Positions 34,849 through 46,414 are shown, counted from the first letter of the stretch. The stretch is DNA of 64,000 nucleotides from Nymphalis io (GCF_905147045.1 NC_065898.1:1302001-1366000), one strand, 5' to 3'. A program made the numbers and translations. Notes: generated by a model not told the origin, from the letters alone.

Positions 34849-35479
34849 ACTACTCACCCTAATTAGGTATTAAAATGATTTCTTCTCTGATATAATATAC
34901 GGAAAAAAACAACACAATTATAGTGTAAGTAAACATTTTATCAGTGACTAAAAAAATTAGCTTCTAAGCTATTTATTAATTTCTGTAATATTCACATGGT
35001 TAACAATAGTTGTGTATTTGTTTACTAACTTGTCAGAAGAAAGGTCGATCGAATCATAATTAACACTACGTACGTTTTGACATTACAAGACGTATTTTAT
35101 ACACCAATTCTCAACCAGAATATAAGTTGATACGTCTTTTATTACACTTAAATATAAAAATAACGAGTGTTGCCATTTGTTGGTAGAATTACTGGTCGTA
35201 GCTCGTAAGTTATTTCATATACAGTCGAGCCAGCACTAAGCTCCACTATAACTTTTGTTTCATAGAATGTATTTAATACAATTCCAATAATTCGTTTTAT
35301 TTGTTGAATCTGTGTTCGTTCTATCGAAAAAAGCGGAGACAGATTTTAAACTGTATTTTATTCTAAATAATGTATGCAATGTTATCCTTTTTTCAGATTA
35401 TAATTTGAAATAAGCTTGTTGTTACTAAAAATCTGTAGCATACAAATTTAAATGATATAATGGAAAATGAGTAAAACCT
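34849..35479. other. Unassigned AT-rich
   Basis: GTGTTGCCATTTGTTGGTAGAAT near 35168 is a possible Repeat-B scrap. No gene. Confidence 0.45.
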
Positions 35480-35504
35480 TTGTTGATTATACTTAATTAA
35501 TAAT
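35480..35504 (+). repeat. 25-bp exact duplicate, copy 2
   Basis: Identical to 34824-34848; flanks differ. Confidence 0.85.
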
Positions 35505-36527
35505 CTAGTTTGTTTAGATTCAGTATATTTTATAGCTTAATAAAATATAATTATTGTTCTGGCAAGAGGTGGCTGACATTTGCGTAAAATTGCCGCTTCT
35601 TGTACGCCACCTACTACATCTTTTGTATTGTTTAATCATTATCTCATTCATCACGTGATCTCTCGATTAATTCAGCCATAAACAAATCGTTAGTGGAAAG
35701 ATGTACATTAGTAAGTTTAAAGTTTTATCTTTCAGAAATAATTAACGTTAAGTTTGTTTTTAATTTGATTTAGTTCAAATGTAAACAGTATCATTATTTT
35801 ATTTTTATCTAAATTTAAATCTAAGTTTTTATCTAAGTTTTATTAGTTCGTGAAATGTGTCGTGTTATGGAGGAAATCTTAGTCTTTGTTAAAAGGAGTA
35901 AAATCTAAAAGTGTGACACTAAAACGAGTTGTGTCTTAAAACTATCGCTAAAATGATATCCTTTTAGAGATCGAAGAAAGGGTTATTTCGGATTTTTTTA
36001 CAATAATAAAGCGCCAAAATAAACTCAATCAGAGTATTATTTTGACTCGAAATTATCAAAAAGAAAATAACAAAATGTTAAAGATTTTAAACGATAATTA
36101 TAATATATATATTACTGGCCAGTAATTCTAACTTTGCTGCTGTTTTTAATTAGACACTTTTATGTTTTATGTTCAAGCATTGTACAACACGTCGCGCGTT
36201 ATTTTTTCTGCTCCGAATTACAAAGTGTAAAAGGCAATATTTATTATCATAAGACGCTTAAAACTAATACGTATATTATTAATTTTAATAAGACCGAATG
36301 CTTTGTGACAATTGTGTAAATAAAATATATATTAACATAAAAATTAGTACTGGCAACTAACATAAACTGATTTTTTATAATATTAGCATGGCATTTGATT
36401 AATGAATCGTTTCAAGGCAATCCGTTGAGGTTGATGTTGCTCTTATCGTGTTAAATATTAAAACAGGGCGTCTAGTTTCTAACTTAGTTCATAAAGATTA
36501 ATGTTACTAAGGGCTGTGAGAGCCGCG
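35505..36527. other. AT-rich, nothing recognised
   Basis: ATCTAAATTTAAATCTAAG and TTTTATCTAAG near 35806-35835 form a loose tandem. TACTGGCCAGTA at 36111-36122 is a 12-bp palindrome. No gene. Confidence 0.5.
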
Positions 36528-36815
36528 AGCCGAGACCCAGTGGTAAGAGCGCGTGAATCATATCCATTGATCTTGAGTTCAAACCCGAACAAGCACCATT
36601 GAAATTTCATGTGTTTAATTTGTGATTGTAATTCATCTCGTGCTTGATGGTGATGGAAAACATCGTGAGGAAATCTGCATATATCTAATTTCACCAAAAT
36701 TATGCCTGTATTCCACCAACCCGCATTGGAGCAGCGTTGTGGCTCCAAAACCTTCTCCTCAAAAAGGGAAAGGAGGCCTTAGCCCAGCTGTGGGATATTC
36801 ACAGGCTGTTACTGT
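36528..36815 (+). mobile_element. SINE-A, full length
   Basis: Head AGCCGAGACCCAGTGG, B box GAGTTCAAACCC at about 36574, then GATGGAAAACATCGTGAGG and GGGATATTCACAGGCTGTTAC. A small deletion spans the GTGGAATAAGC segment. Confidence 0.88.
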
Positions 36816-36954
36816 TGCTGTAAGGGCTGTGATAAATTACCTCTGATCCGAATAAAGATATTCCTGAAACAAATAAAATGTATATTAATATAGGTTATAT
36901 TTTATAAATTAGCTGAAACTGCAGTTTAATTGGAGTAAAATTTTAATGATACAT

Positions 36955-37117
36955 TATCACTCGTGCAATGTTAATAACAGGCTTATGTCTTATTATACAT
37001 ATACGCTATTTTGATGCTTGTACCTTTTGTGTGTTATAATGATTACAGTCAATATTGCATATCACGTTCGGTTATTTCACGATCGTTTTCTGCGGTTTCG
37101 AGTTTGTTGATCTGTTT
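36955..37117 (+). repeat. MITE-E, both ends degraded
   Basis: CAATGTTAATAACAGGCTTATG, GCTATTTTGATGCTTG and ATTTCACGATCGTTTTCTGCGG follow the family interior. Confidence 0.55.
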
Positions 37118-37180
37118 CATACAATTTTCCATATTGCCAGCTGTATTCGATTTTTTTTTAATCAGACGGAGCGTTTTTAC

Positions 37181-37378
37181 TCCAGTTTGAAGAGGAGTAA
37201 GCCAGTGTTACTACAGGCACGTGAGACGACATTTTAAATCCTATGGTTGGTGACGCATTGTTGATATAAGGAGCAGTTAATATGTTAAAATAGCGCCAAT
37301 GTCTATGAACGGTGGTGACCACTTACCATTAGGTGACACACTCGCCAGTCAGCTGATCGAATACAATAAAAAAATTAA
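37181..37378 (+). repeat. Repeat-B 3' two-thirds
   Basis: TCCAGTTTGAAGAGGAG, AGTGTTACTACAGGCACG, GGTGGTGACCACTTACC and a final AATAAAAAAAT. Confidence 0.75.
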
Positions 37379-38044
37379 AAAATCTCCACGCATTGAGTCT
37401 GCCTTTTGTTCTCATCTATTATGTTTTAAAACTTACAACACAAAGTATCAGAATACCGACCTCGCACGTCGCCCACCACTCCACAATAGATACATTTATT
37501 GTAGATTTTTTATGTATAATCGATCTCTTATAAAAAGCGTTAACCTAACTTATTGTAATGACTAATATTAGTCCCTGACCTCTCACGGTTGAAGAATTGT
37601 ACATGGCCGTTTTGAAAGGTCAATGATAATATTCAATCAAATTTAGTATTTACACCAGTTCAATAAAGATCATTATTGTTTGATAGTTTTCTCAAAGTTA
37701 TCAATTTTAGTTTACTTTAGTCAAAACTCGATTTATTATTAAAGGATATTGTAGCTATTTTTATTTCAAAGTCTTATTTATTATCGAGTGCGCTGACTTT
37801 TAGGAACTAGTGGGACCGGCTTATTTACCGAGAATATATACATATATATATGTGTGTTTGCGTGTGGAAACATGTGGGTACCTTTTATCTTGCCGCGAAA
37901 CAGTAGCAAACATGTCAATTAAAAACTAGATGTTGTTTATTACTATTTCTATATGAAATTGACTCAGCTTATGAGTTAATATCTAACTAAGCTTGGCAGC
38001 GGCGTATGTATGTCTGTCTGAACGCGTGTATTTACCAACCAACC
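37379..38044. other. AT-rich, nothing recognised
   Basis: ATATATACATATATATATGTGTG near 37833 is simple sequence. No gene. Confidence 0.55.
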
Positions 38045-38201
38045 GGGCAGTGATCAATCGTAGGATCACCGGCATTTCTGGCTGCTAATTCCTTGACCGT
38101 AAAAACGTATATTCTTATAGAGGTCTGACTTTTTCTTACCGATTCGAACCCAGGACCTAGGAATCTGCAACCGTATTTTAGCCTACACACCAATGAGACT
38201 G
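38045..38201 (-). repeat. SINE-D head half, diverged
   Basis: TTTCTGGCTGCTAATTCC, CGATTCGAACCCAGGACC (B-box complement) and CACCAATGAGACTG. Confidence 0.55.
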
Positions 38202-38698
38202 TTATTTTTTTACCGCGTGCAAATATAAAAGGCTTAAAAAATTATGCTTGGCGTTTTCAATTTACTATATTAGTGTACATATTATACCTGATTTCGATTC
38301 CATTTTGTTGCATGCAATGCATCTTAATGCTTTCTATAATGTATAAAGTGTATTACTAAATTTCCTTGAACGAAACGCGTGACAAAGAGGTATTTAGGTC
38401 AATGAGTGTCGCTCAGGTGAGGTGCGCGATTGTTCCAAAGATCTCGCTCCCTCTTTATGAGGAAATGGGATGGATACTCTGCGAAACAGTAGTGTATAAT
38501 TGAGAACTCTTAGCCTCAATAGTTGATAGTTCCTTCATTGGAAGCGAGTTCATTACTTAGCCTTTGGACCTATATTAACTTTGTTATAATATCAATGCTG
38601 AGTAATACTTATATATATATATATATACACTAAAATACACAAATATATATAATCCTTGGTATATATTGCTTGATAATTTATACGTTATTCTTATTTCA
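38202..38698. other. Unassigned
   Basis: (TA)n tract at 38609-38627. Nothing else identifiable. Confidence 0.55.
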
Positions 38699-38870
38699 AA
38701 CTAGCTGCCCGTTCTGATAAAAAATACAAGGTAAATTCCCCACCCCCGGTAAAAATTTCCAGATATTTTTTCTTACTAGATGCTCACATAATGAAGTACA
38801 TGTTTTTACACAATAAGCTGTGCATGTGCAAAATACTTTGAAGTTGGTCGAAATCGATTAGAACACTTAC
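38699..38870 (+). repeat. Family F-like fragment
   Basis: AACTAGCTGCCCG start resembles the CTAG-hairpin end of family F in complement; GTCGAAATCGATTAGAAC near its end. Hairpin partly lost. Confidence 0.4.
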
Positions 38871-38871
38871 T

Positions 38872-39151
38872 GGTGGTTACGGGCTTGTCTGGGTAGGTAC
38901 CACCCACTCATCAGATATTCTACCGCAAAACAGCAGTCCTTGGTATTTTTGTGTTCCGGTTTGAAGGGTGAGTGAGCCAGTGTAATTACAGGCAGAAGGA
39001 ACATAACATCTTAGTTCCCAAGGTTGGTGGCGCATTGGTGATGTAAGCGATGGTTAACATTTCTTACAATGCCAATGTCTATGGGCGTTAGTGACCAGTT
39101 ACCAACAGGTGGCCCATATGCTCGTCCGGCTTCCTATTTTATAAAAAAAAA
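38872..39151 (+). mobile_element. Repeat-B, near full length
   Basis: GGTGGTTACGGGCTTGTCTGG (short deletion near the start) to CCTATTTTATAAAAAAAAAA. Confidence 0.92.
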
Positions 39152-39936
39152 ACACTTATATTTATTTATTTATACAAGATACCTTCAATAATTATAGAAC
39201 TATACTAAACTAAATTATGTTTACTCTTGATCGCACCAGAGGCTCGCAGATAATCATAAAAGTTACATGGAATTCAAATAAAGTTCAAAAACTTTGTAAG
39301 AAATATTTCATAAGAAAATTCTATGAAAAATTTAAAGTATGTCTCGTATATTACTTCATATGTCGTATAAAATTGCTTTCAAAAATGCATCTAGCGTATA
39401 AGTGAATTTTCTTACGCGACAGCTGATGCTCGTCACAAAGCGATTGCATTTAGGTCAATGAGTAACACGCAAGTAACGTATTCGATTTAACTTGAGAATT
39501 TTAACTCCAACAGATTAGTTTGAAAAGGACAATTACAGTTTAAACAAAACCTTTAAAATATTTTAATAAGTATTAATTTAATCCAGTACTCTGAAATAGT
39601 CAGTGACTCTTTTGTGGGATGTATTCAATTTTACACGGGATTCCAAAAATCATTCATGCCTCGGCTGCTAAATTTAAAATATTTGGGAACGCTTGCGTGC
39701 AAAAGGTTATCGTAAATATCGTAATTTTTAGTGAGTCATAAATGAAAACACTGGAATGAAACGATTATGTCCTGGCTATTTATCTACGTAACGTTTGAAT
39801 AAAGAAATGCGACTATGCCAAGTTTTAATAAAGTCGATTAGTTCTAATTTCTAAGGCCGGATATCATGAGTTAGCCCACGTGCTGACGAGCTCATAAGCT
39901 CGTCTTCCTTAAATATGAAAAATAGTTTACACTAAC
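39152..39936. other. AT-rich, nothing recognised
   Basis: No family match and no convincing frame. Confidence 0.55.
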
Positions 39937-40268
39937 TATCCTTCATTTACAGTACAGTAACAGCCTGATAATGTCCCACTGTTGGACTAAGGCCTCCTCT
40001 CCCTTTTGAGGAGAAAGTTTTAAGCTTATTCCACCATGCTGCTCCAATGCGGTTTGGTGGAAAACCCATGTGGCAGAATTTAAGTAATATTAGACAAATG
40101 CAGGTTTCCTCACGATGTTTTCCTTCACCATCAAGCGCGAGATGAACTATAATCACAAATTAAGCATATGAATTTTCAGTGGTGCTTGCCCGGGTTTGAA
40201 CTCACGATCATCGGTTAAGATTCACGCGTTCTTACCACTGGGCCATCTCGGTTTTTTATCCTTCATTT
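39937..40268 (-). mobile_element. SINE-A, full length, 12-bp target-site duplication
   Basis: TATCCTTCATTT flanks at 39937-39948 and 40257-40268. Body from CAGTAACAGCCTGATAATG to the A-box complement CCACTGGGCCATCTCGG. One of the clearest insertions in the window. Confidence 0.95.
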
Positions 40269-40619
40269 GTTTACGACTAATTAAAAACGCATATGTGATA
40301 AAAACAATTATGGTAACAACTAAAATATTTTCGCTATCTTAATTGTTAAGATATGAAGGAAACGACTCTTTACCTTGAACGCTAAAAAAACTTTAATGAA
40401 GTTATTATATTATATAATTATCCATTTTAATACAGTTATATTTATTCTTATAAATATATACAATATATTTAACGCAGCGTTTTAATCTATAGTAAGAAGG
40501 AATATTTTAAGAAAACCAATAAATAAACGAAACATGGAAGTTTCGTGAATAAAATCATTTTTTTATTATATATTACATATAAATAGCAACAAATTATATA
40601 GTATACAAGTGAGTAAAGA
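40269..40619. other. AT-rich, nothing recognised
   Basis: No gene or repeat seen. Confidence 0.6.
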
Positions 40620-40705
40620 ATGGACGAGATGGGGCACAATAGCATAAGAAAACGTCACGCCGCATGACGTCGCGGCATGCGAGTCGGTTTTAGTACGGGA
40701 ATTCG
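40620..40705. repeat. CpG-rich palindromic repeat, copy 1
   Basis: CACAATAGCATAAGAAAACG, then CACGCCGCATGACGTCGCGG and CATGCGAGTCGGTTTTAGTA. CCGC/GCGG arms enclose a TGACGTC core. Related to 54178-54240. Function unknown. Confidence 0.4.
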
Positions 40706-41317
40706 ATAGATTTTTCACATAAAAAATTAACGAACTTCAAGCAATGCGCTTAGAAACTGAGTGAATCACGATTTTAATTTTATATCCATAATAGCTACAC
40801 GAAGCTTCGAGTTCAAGTTGTGTAATAAACATAAATCATTGGGATTTTTAATAAAATGCGCACTACGAAACTGTATTCATATAAAGACAACATTATCATA
40901 AATTGGGCGTCAGTAAGTAAGCATTCATTTAAACTAAAAATTACGTTATATAAACCAATCTGGATAATAATTAAATTAAATTAAAAATTTAAATAACACA
41001 AAAAAAAACTCTAAAAAATCATCAAATATGTCTGTTGATCCTTTAAATGTGTATAAGTGTGCAAGCGTCGTCGCTTCGGTCGAGAAACGCAATTTCAAAT
41101 CAATCGGACCTGTGAATCTTCAAACGCCTTTAGATCTTCATCGTGTATAAATCATCTCGATCGCATCAGTTTTCAAACAGAATAAACCGCATCAAAATCA
41201 ATCCATTAGTTTGCTTCCCACAAACGAAAGATCACATGTAACCATTGATAAAAACAAAATCAATTACCAACCGGTCAGATCTGGTATACACTTTTTACTA
41301 TTTGAAGGTCAGTAGTG
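40706..41317. other. AT-rich, nothing recognised
   Basis: GTCGTCGCTTCGGTCGAGAAACG near 41067 is an isolated CpG patch. No frame. Confidence 0.5.
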
Positions 41318-41502
41318 CGATTCTGTAAGAACTTACTTCATTATTCAACAGTGAAATGTTGACAACCGACTTATGGTGATGTACCATTTTGGTGCGGGTA
41401 TCTTTGAAATTTTATAATTATTGTGGTCAATGTCGCAAATCACTTTCTGACCTTTCACGACAAATTTCTATGGTGAGTTTAGAGTTGGCTCTGGCAGAAT
41501 AG
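41318..41502 (+). mobile_element. MITE-E, first of a tandem pair
   Basis: Left end CGATTCTGTAAGAACTTAC and right end CTCTGGCAGAATAG are inverted repeats. Interior GTGAAATGTTGACAACCGAC and GACCTTTCACGACAAATT. Confidence 0.75.
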
Positions 41503-41517
41503 TAATGCAGTGCTTTT

Positions 41518-41697
41518 CTATTAAAACTGACTTCATTACTCAACAGTAAAATGTTGACAAACGACTTATGTTGATATACTATTTTGATTCGTGTATTCTT
41601 GAAATGTTATGATTATTATGGCCCATGTCGCATATCATTTTCTGACATTTTACGACCGTTTTCTGCGGTGAGTTTCGAGTTTGTTATTACAGGATAG
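41518..41697 (+). mobile_element. MITE-E, second of a tandem pair
   Basis: CTATTAAAACTGACTTCATT left end and GTTATTACAGGATAG right end. Only 15 bp separate it from the preceding copy, same orientation. Confidence 0.75.
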
Positions 41698-41996
41698 TCC
41701 TACAGGACTCGGGTTAACTTGATGGATCATTTTAATTGACTTGCGTTTTACCTAATAAATTTATATTTTTTTAAATTTCTGTTTAGTCATTATTTATATG
41801 CTTGCTGTCTCCATCCGTCAAGGTCTCCTTTAATTGAAGGAGCACACATATTTTAAAATATTATTCCACGATGTAATGTACTCGTAAGTGTGTCTTTTGT
41901 TGGAGATCCTTAATAAATAAATAAATTATTTTTTCATTATCTTCTTTTTAGAATTTCCATTTCAGTATAATACTCGTTGTTATTCAGTTTTACTTA
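41698..41996. other. AT-rich, possible LINE tail
   Basis: GTCTTTTGTTGGAGATCC followed by TTAATAAATAAATAAATTA at about 41892-41930 has the look of a LINE 3' end. Not matched to G, H or I. Confidence 0.3.
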
Positions 41997-42088
41997 GTGG
42001 TACAGCTTTGATCAAGCTCGTCTGGGTAGGTTACCAATAAATCACCAGATATTCCTTCGTAAAACAGCAGTATTTATACTTTGTCTGC
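41997..42088 (+). repeat. Repeat-B 5' fragment
   Basis: GTGGTACAGCTTTGATCAAG, CTCGTCTGGGTAGGTTACC and AAAACAGCAGTATTTAT. Confidence 0.65.
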
Positions 42089-42169
42089 TCAAATGCTGGC
42101 TGAATTACATATAAGGCAGATTTTCGTACAACACATACAATTTAATTAATTTATTTTTTTATTTTATAT

Positions 42170-42290
42170 TAATACAGGTTTCTTCGTTATAGTAAACGAG
42201 CACGTAAAAATTTCGAAGGTTCGAATTTAAACCCTCAAAAATATTCGGTTAAGATTCACGCGTTAAACTTTAACCAAGTGCCAACACATC
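42170..42290 (-). repeat. SINE-A head half, degraded
   Basis: ACAGGTTTCTTCGTTATAG, AACGAGCACG, then TTCGGTTAAGATTCACGCG in SINE-A complement order. Confidence 0.45.
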
Positions 42291-42379
42291 AAATTAAACA
42301 AAATCACTCGCAGCCGTTAATTGTGAAACTCGATTAAATAAACGAAATGCAACAAAAAATTAATTACAAGAGAATTCTT

Positions 42380-42482
42380 GTTTTTTTTTTAAATTAAAAT
42401 ACCTTTATTATTGACCAAGGAAATTGTACATTTGGAACAAAAAGCGCACTTAATGCTTGAAGGCTCTACCTGTTTTAGGCTA
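42380..42482 (-). repeat. LINE 3' tail, family I
   Basis: TTTATTATTGACC, GGAACAAAAAGCGCACTTAAT and GAAGGCTCTACCTG, in the same order as 2661-2774. Confidence 0.4.
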
Positions 42483-44017
42483 AACAGAAATTATACAATA
42501 GTTTTCCAATTAATATAACTTGTAGAATTACTATACAAAATAATTTCTAAGAGCCGACTTGAATAACGTATATTTCGATATTAGTTCATCAAGACGAAAT
42601 AAGAAAAATATTTAAAATACTTCAGTATAAATTTAGGAAATATCCAAAATATTTAGTATATGAATTCCGAAATAACAGAAAGTTTATTGTCTCTTCGTAT
42701 TTCTCATGATTTCAGATTGAAATAATTTTCAATTAAAATAATTCAAGCTTTTAACACTATTTTATAAAAATTCAGTAAAAAAATTAAATAATATCTATAT
42801 ATTCCCTATTTTTTAATACAAACAATATTAAAATATTAATTATATAATTAATAAATAAAATAGAAGTAAAATAAATACTTTAAAAATGTTGTCTTTTTCT
42901 TAGAAAGTTATTAGAATTAATAGTTTTAGGTTAACTTTTGCAAGGTATGAATTACATCGAAATCTATCCATGCAAAACTGTGATATCTCACAGAGAAAGA
43001 TATTTAAAAAAGAAAAAAAAATTTTTACTTTCTATAATACTATTTACTGCATTTAATCTAAATAGTTTATCAAATTTTAGTAAATATGAATACAATAAGT
43101 TTAAAGACATTTGTAGGTCAAATATAAAACCTCCTTTTTATACCCATTAGAAATTATATGTTAAGTGTGCGTCCGTCTCAACAATCGTCTCATTGATCAA
43201 GGTGACAAACGTCTGTTCTCAAGTTTCCCGCCAATAATAACAATAAAACAATGCCCCATTCAGTTGTAACTATTTGTATATAGAACGAATTGTTTATTTC
43301 TTTTTAATTAAACTAAACAAGGATGATAATAATTATTCTGCCTTATAATTTTTATTCGACAAATATTTAAAATAATACACAAATTTACAATCGATTTTTT
43401 TTATATTTCATTCTATATATTGATTTTTAACAAAAAAAAAACATAAACAATGTTTTTTTTTACAAATTCGACTAAAATGACATTGAATATGTGCAATAAA
43501 TAATAAATATCTTGCATTTATTTATTATCACATTGGTTGTATCGTGGATGTTTTTACGAGCAGTTTCCGAGTTTATAATGACATGTTAAAAGCAAGTAAC
43601 TACAGCTTAACATTTGTAGGACACTTGTGTTGAAACATAAATTATTTACGACCTGTTCAGTACTTATAAATTTAATAAAATAATCAAATAGTTTTTATTA
43701 TATATCTTAAGCCGCTACTCCTATTATTATTAAACATATATTTTTTTATTCAAAATGAATTTTCTTTAATTTTTTTTCGTTATATAATATTCCTTTGCCA
43801 CTAATAAGATGTAACAATAAAAAAGCTGCATTAATGTTTACGTTAACAACAACTTCCTATATAACAAGTTATTTTTTTTTACTCTGCTGTTAATTACAGG
43901 AAACGGAAAGTTAAAGTGAAGCCAGTTGACCGAATCAAGAAAAAAAAACGCAACAATGAATCAAGAATGATTGTCTAATAAAGTAATAGATTATTTACAA
44001 TTAATAAATTATTAGAA
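42483..44017. other. Extremely AT-rich, nothing recognised
   Basis: About 1.5 kb of A/T-dominated DNA with homopolymer runs. The 70-codon frame at 42938-43150 is Lys/Asn/Ile-rich, as expected by chance at this composition. Confidence 0.55.
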
Positions 44018-44019
44018 CT

Positions 44020-44063
44020 CACAAAACTCTTAATCATATATTAATATGATTAAGAGTTTTGTG
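44020..44063. repeat. 20-bp perfect inverted repeat with 4-nt loop
   Basis: Arm 44020-44039 (CACAAAACTCTTAATCATAT) is the exact complement of 44044-44063, with ATTA between. Would fold as a tight hairpin in RNA or a cruciform in DNA. Confidence 0.92.
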
Positions 44064-44189
44064 TGATATATACAGAATTTATCAATACTCAATCAAATCA
44101 AAGCACAAAAGCGAAAATACTGTAATATGTCCCTTCATTTATAATCCGCTTAAAATAAAGCAATTTTAAAAAATAAAATCGCAACGAAC

Positions 44190-44400
44190 CTGTTCCGTCC
44201 TGTCAAAATAAATCCGTGCACAAATCACAGATAATTAAAATAAAAAATAAAAACACAAATGACGCGCACTCGCGACGTATTGTTCCAAATTCAAACAGTA
44301 GCAAGCAAACTCCGATAGAGTCTGCGCCGCTGGGCCGACGCGAGACGACTGAGCGCGTCAGGTCGCTAGCTAGCCGAAGAGTTTTCCTTCATGCGATCAG
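44190..44400 (-). promoter_or_regulatory. Candidate promoter with non-coding first exon of a leftward gene
   Basis: A CpG-rich block stands alone in AT-rich DNA and matches none of the repeat families here. Reading the minus strand, a TCAGTC initiator-like motif lies at 44352-44347 within GCGCTCAGTCGTCTCGCG. A transcript-like stretch follows that declines in GC and ends at CAG/GTTCGT, a plausible splice donor at about 44191/44190. No TATA box is evident about 30 nt upstream. This is the usual look of an insect TATA-less start with a short 5'-UTR exon, in which case the AT-rich DNA to the left would be intron. It could also be a remnant of an unrecognised GC-rich transposon. No coding exon was found downstream in the window. 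Confidence 0.35.
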
Positions 44401-44560
44401 AAAACAATAAATCTTTACGGAAATGTATACATATAAAAACATAACTTATTCTGACGTAATGTCCAACAAAATTTGATTTACATTTGTTAAAGCTGTAAGC
44501 TGATATTTTTTATTAGTAGTGAGATTATGTTTTTTTCAATTTATAACAAAGGAATTTTTG

Positions 44561-44841
44561 ATACAATATGTAGGCGGACGAGCATATGGGCCACCTGATG
44601 GTAAGTGGTCACCAACGCCCATAGACACTGATATTGTAAGAAATGTTAACCATCGCTTATCTCGCCAAAGCGCCACGTACCTTGGGAACTCAGATGTTAT
44701 GTCCCTTATGCCTGTAAGTATACTGGCTCACTCACCCTTCAAACCGGAACACAATAATATCAAGTACTGCTGTGTTACATTAGATATCTGATGAGTGGGT
44801 AGTACCTACCCAGACGAGCTTGCACCAAGCCCTACTACCAG
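44561..44841 (-). mobile_element. Repeat-B
   Basis: TAGGCGGACGAGCATATGGG to GAGCTTGCACCAAGCCCTAC. The A/T tail is lost. Confidence 0.9.
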
Positions 44842-45669
44842 TGAAGTAAGTATTTAATTATAATATTGAAATAAAACTTGACATACGCTTTTATCAGTGT
44901 TGTATATACTTACTAGGAACTGTTGAAGAGTTCTGCTGTGTATGTTATAGCGCCATCATCAGGTCAGCGCTTGGTATTAAATTAGTGTCACACTTCCAAA
45001 ATTTCAAATTTACGACAATTATAATTATATTAAAGTCAACTTCCTAGACCGAATTTGTTAGTTACACTAATAACACATTTGATTTAAAAAATTTTATTTT
45101 TTTTTTTCTTTTATTAGGGAAGCAAAAAATGTTAGTCATTGTTATATATAGATAAAGTTACTATATTTTATTTGTACAAAAACTATACTCAATAAAATAT
45201 TCCAAAAGTACCATTCAAAGTTTCTCTTAACATTTATTCGGATTAAAAAGATGATATATTAGTAAAATTTTGAATATACTACTGCTGAACAAAGGTATGT
45301 GATAATTTCTTGCTTCCAAAGAGAGATTGAAAACTAATAATAACTTACGTTTTAGTTGTATGATATTCCTATTATTATGCATTACCTTGTTCATCTAGTG
45401 GTATATAGGGGTGCTGGTAATAATGACAATGCCTGCTAACTAAGCTAGCTATGTTCGTGTATACTTCTGTTTTTTACTTATATAATGTCGTGACTTGATT
45501 ATGTAAAGAAACATCGTGTTTATGACGTAATGATAAAGTAAATGATTTGATTGTATTGCATGCGGCTTCGTTGACAATGTCAGTAATATATGCATCGGAA
45601 TGAAATTTTATAAGTTATTTTTATTATTAAAATCAGAAACTCGGCATAATATCATCATATGCATTGTCA
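44842..45669. other. AT-rich, nothing recognised
   Basis: CCTTGTTCATCTAGTGGTATA near 45386 may be a SINE-D head scrap. No gene. Confidence 0.5.
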
Positions 45670-45809
45670 GTGTGCGCCAACACAGATAGCTACTGAGAAT
45701 TTTCTGACAGAAAAACCCAATAACTTTTTATTAGCCCGACCTAGGAATTGAACCCTGGATCTCCGGGTCTGCGGCCTTACATCAAGCCACTAGACCAACG
45801 AGGCAGTCA
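45670..45809 (-). mobile_element. SINE-D with large internal deletion
   Basis: GTGTGCGCCAACACAG joins directly to GCTACTGAGAATTTTCTG, dropping about 130 bp. The head is intact through CACTAGACCAACGAGGC. Confidence 0.85.
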
Positions 45810-46414
45810 TTTATTATTTAACATAAATAAACTGTGTTCAAACAAAAAAACTCATACATTACATTTAAAATAACTATATTTTAAACTCATGTAAAAAATC
45901 AGTCTTATACTTCAGAGGATTATAAAAATAATAGAAGAACATAGTTAGTATTCGTTGATGTTACTACTGATTATATCCATTATAATGTATTATATAATAT
46001 ATTGAATGATTTTTAAGCATTGCATTTCTTGACTACGCATATAAAAATATGGAAGTTAGATGAAGACAGGCACTTGTTAACCCTCGCTCTTTATAAACAT
46101 CCTACAAGTGCAAACAAATAACAATACTCATCTCATTTATTCGTCAGAATAAAAAAAACTTCGTAAGAAAAATGATTAAACTCACGAACCGTAATAATAC
46201 TAAATTGTTTTTGCTAACACTTAATTTACTTAATCTTAAGTAAAAAATTAATGTTATTGTATAATTATAAAATATTTTGTTTAAATTTTAACTGACTAAA
46301 GTTTTTCTTTAGCTTACGCAATCGTTATTACTAAGGTTTTTAAATACTAGTTTTTGGCGCGTCTTGACCCATGTCAAACGTTACTGCCTCTTACGTCGTA
46401 ATTTAATAGTCTGA
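45810..46414. other. AT-rich, nothing recognised
   Basis: No family match. GGCGCGTCTTGACCC near 46357 is isolated. Confidence 0.55.

Noticed and set aside
42938..43150. 70-codon frame in very AT-rich DNA
   Set aside because: Lys/Asn/Ile-rich composition as expected by chance; no supporting splice or initiation context.
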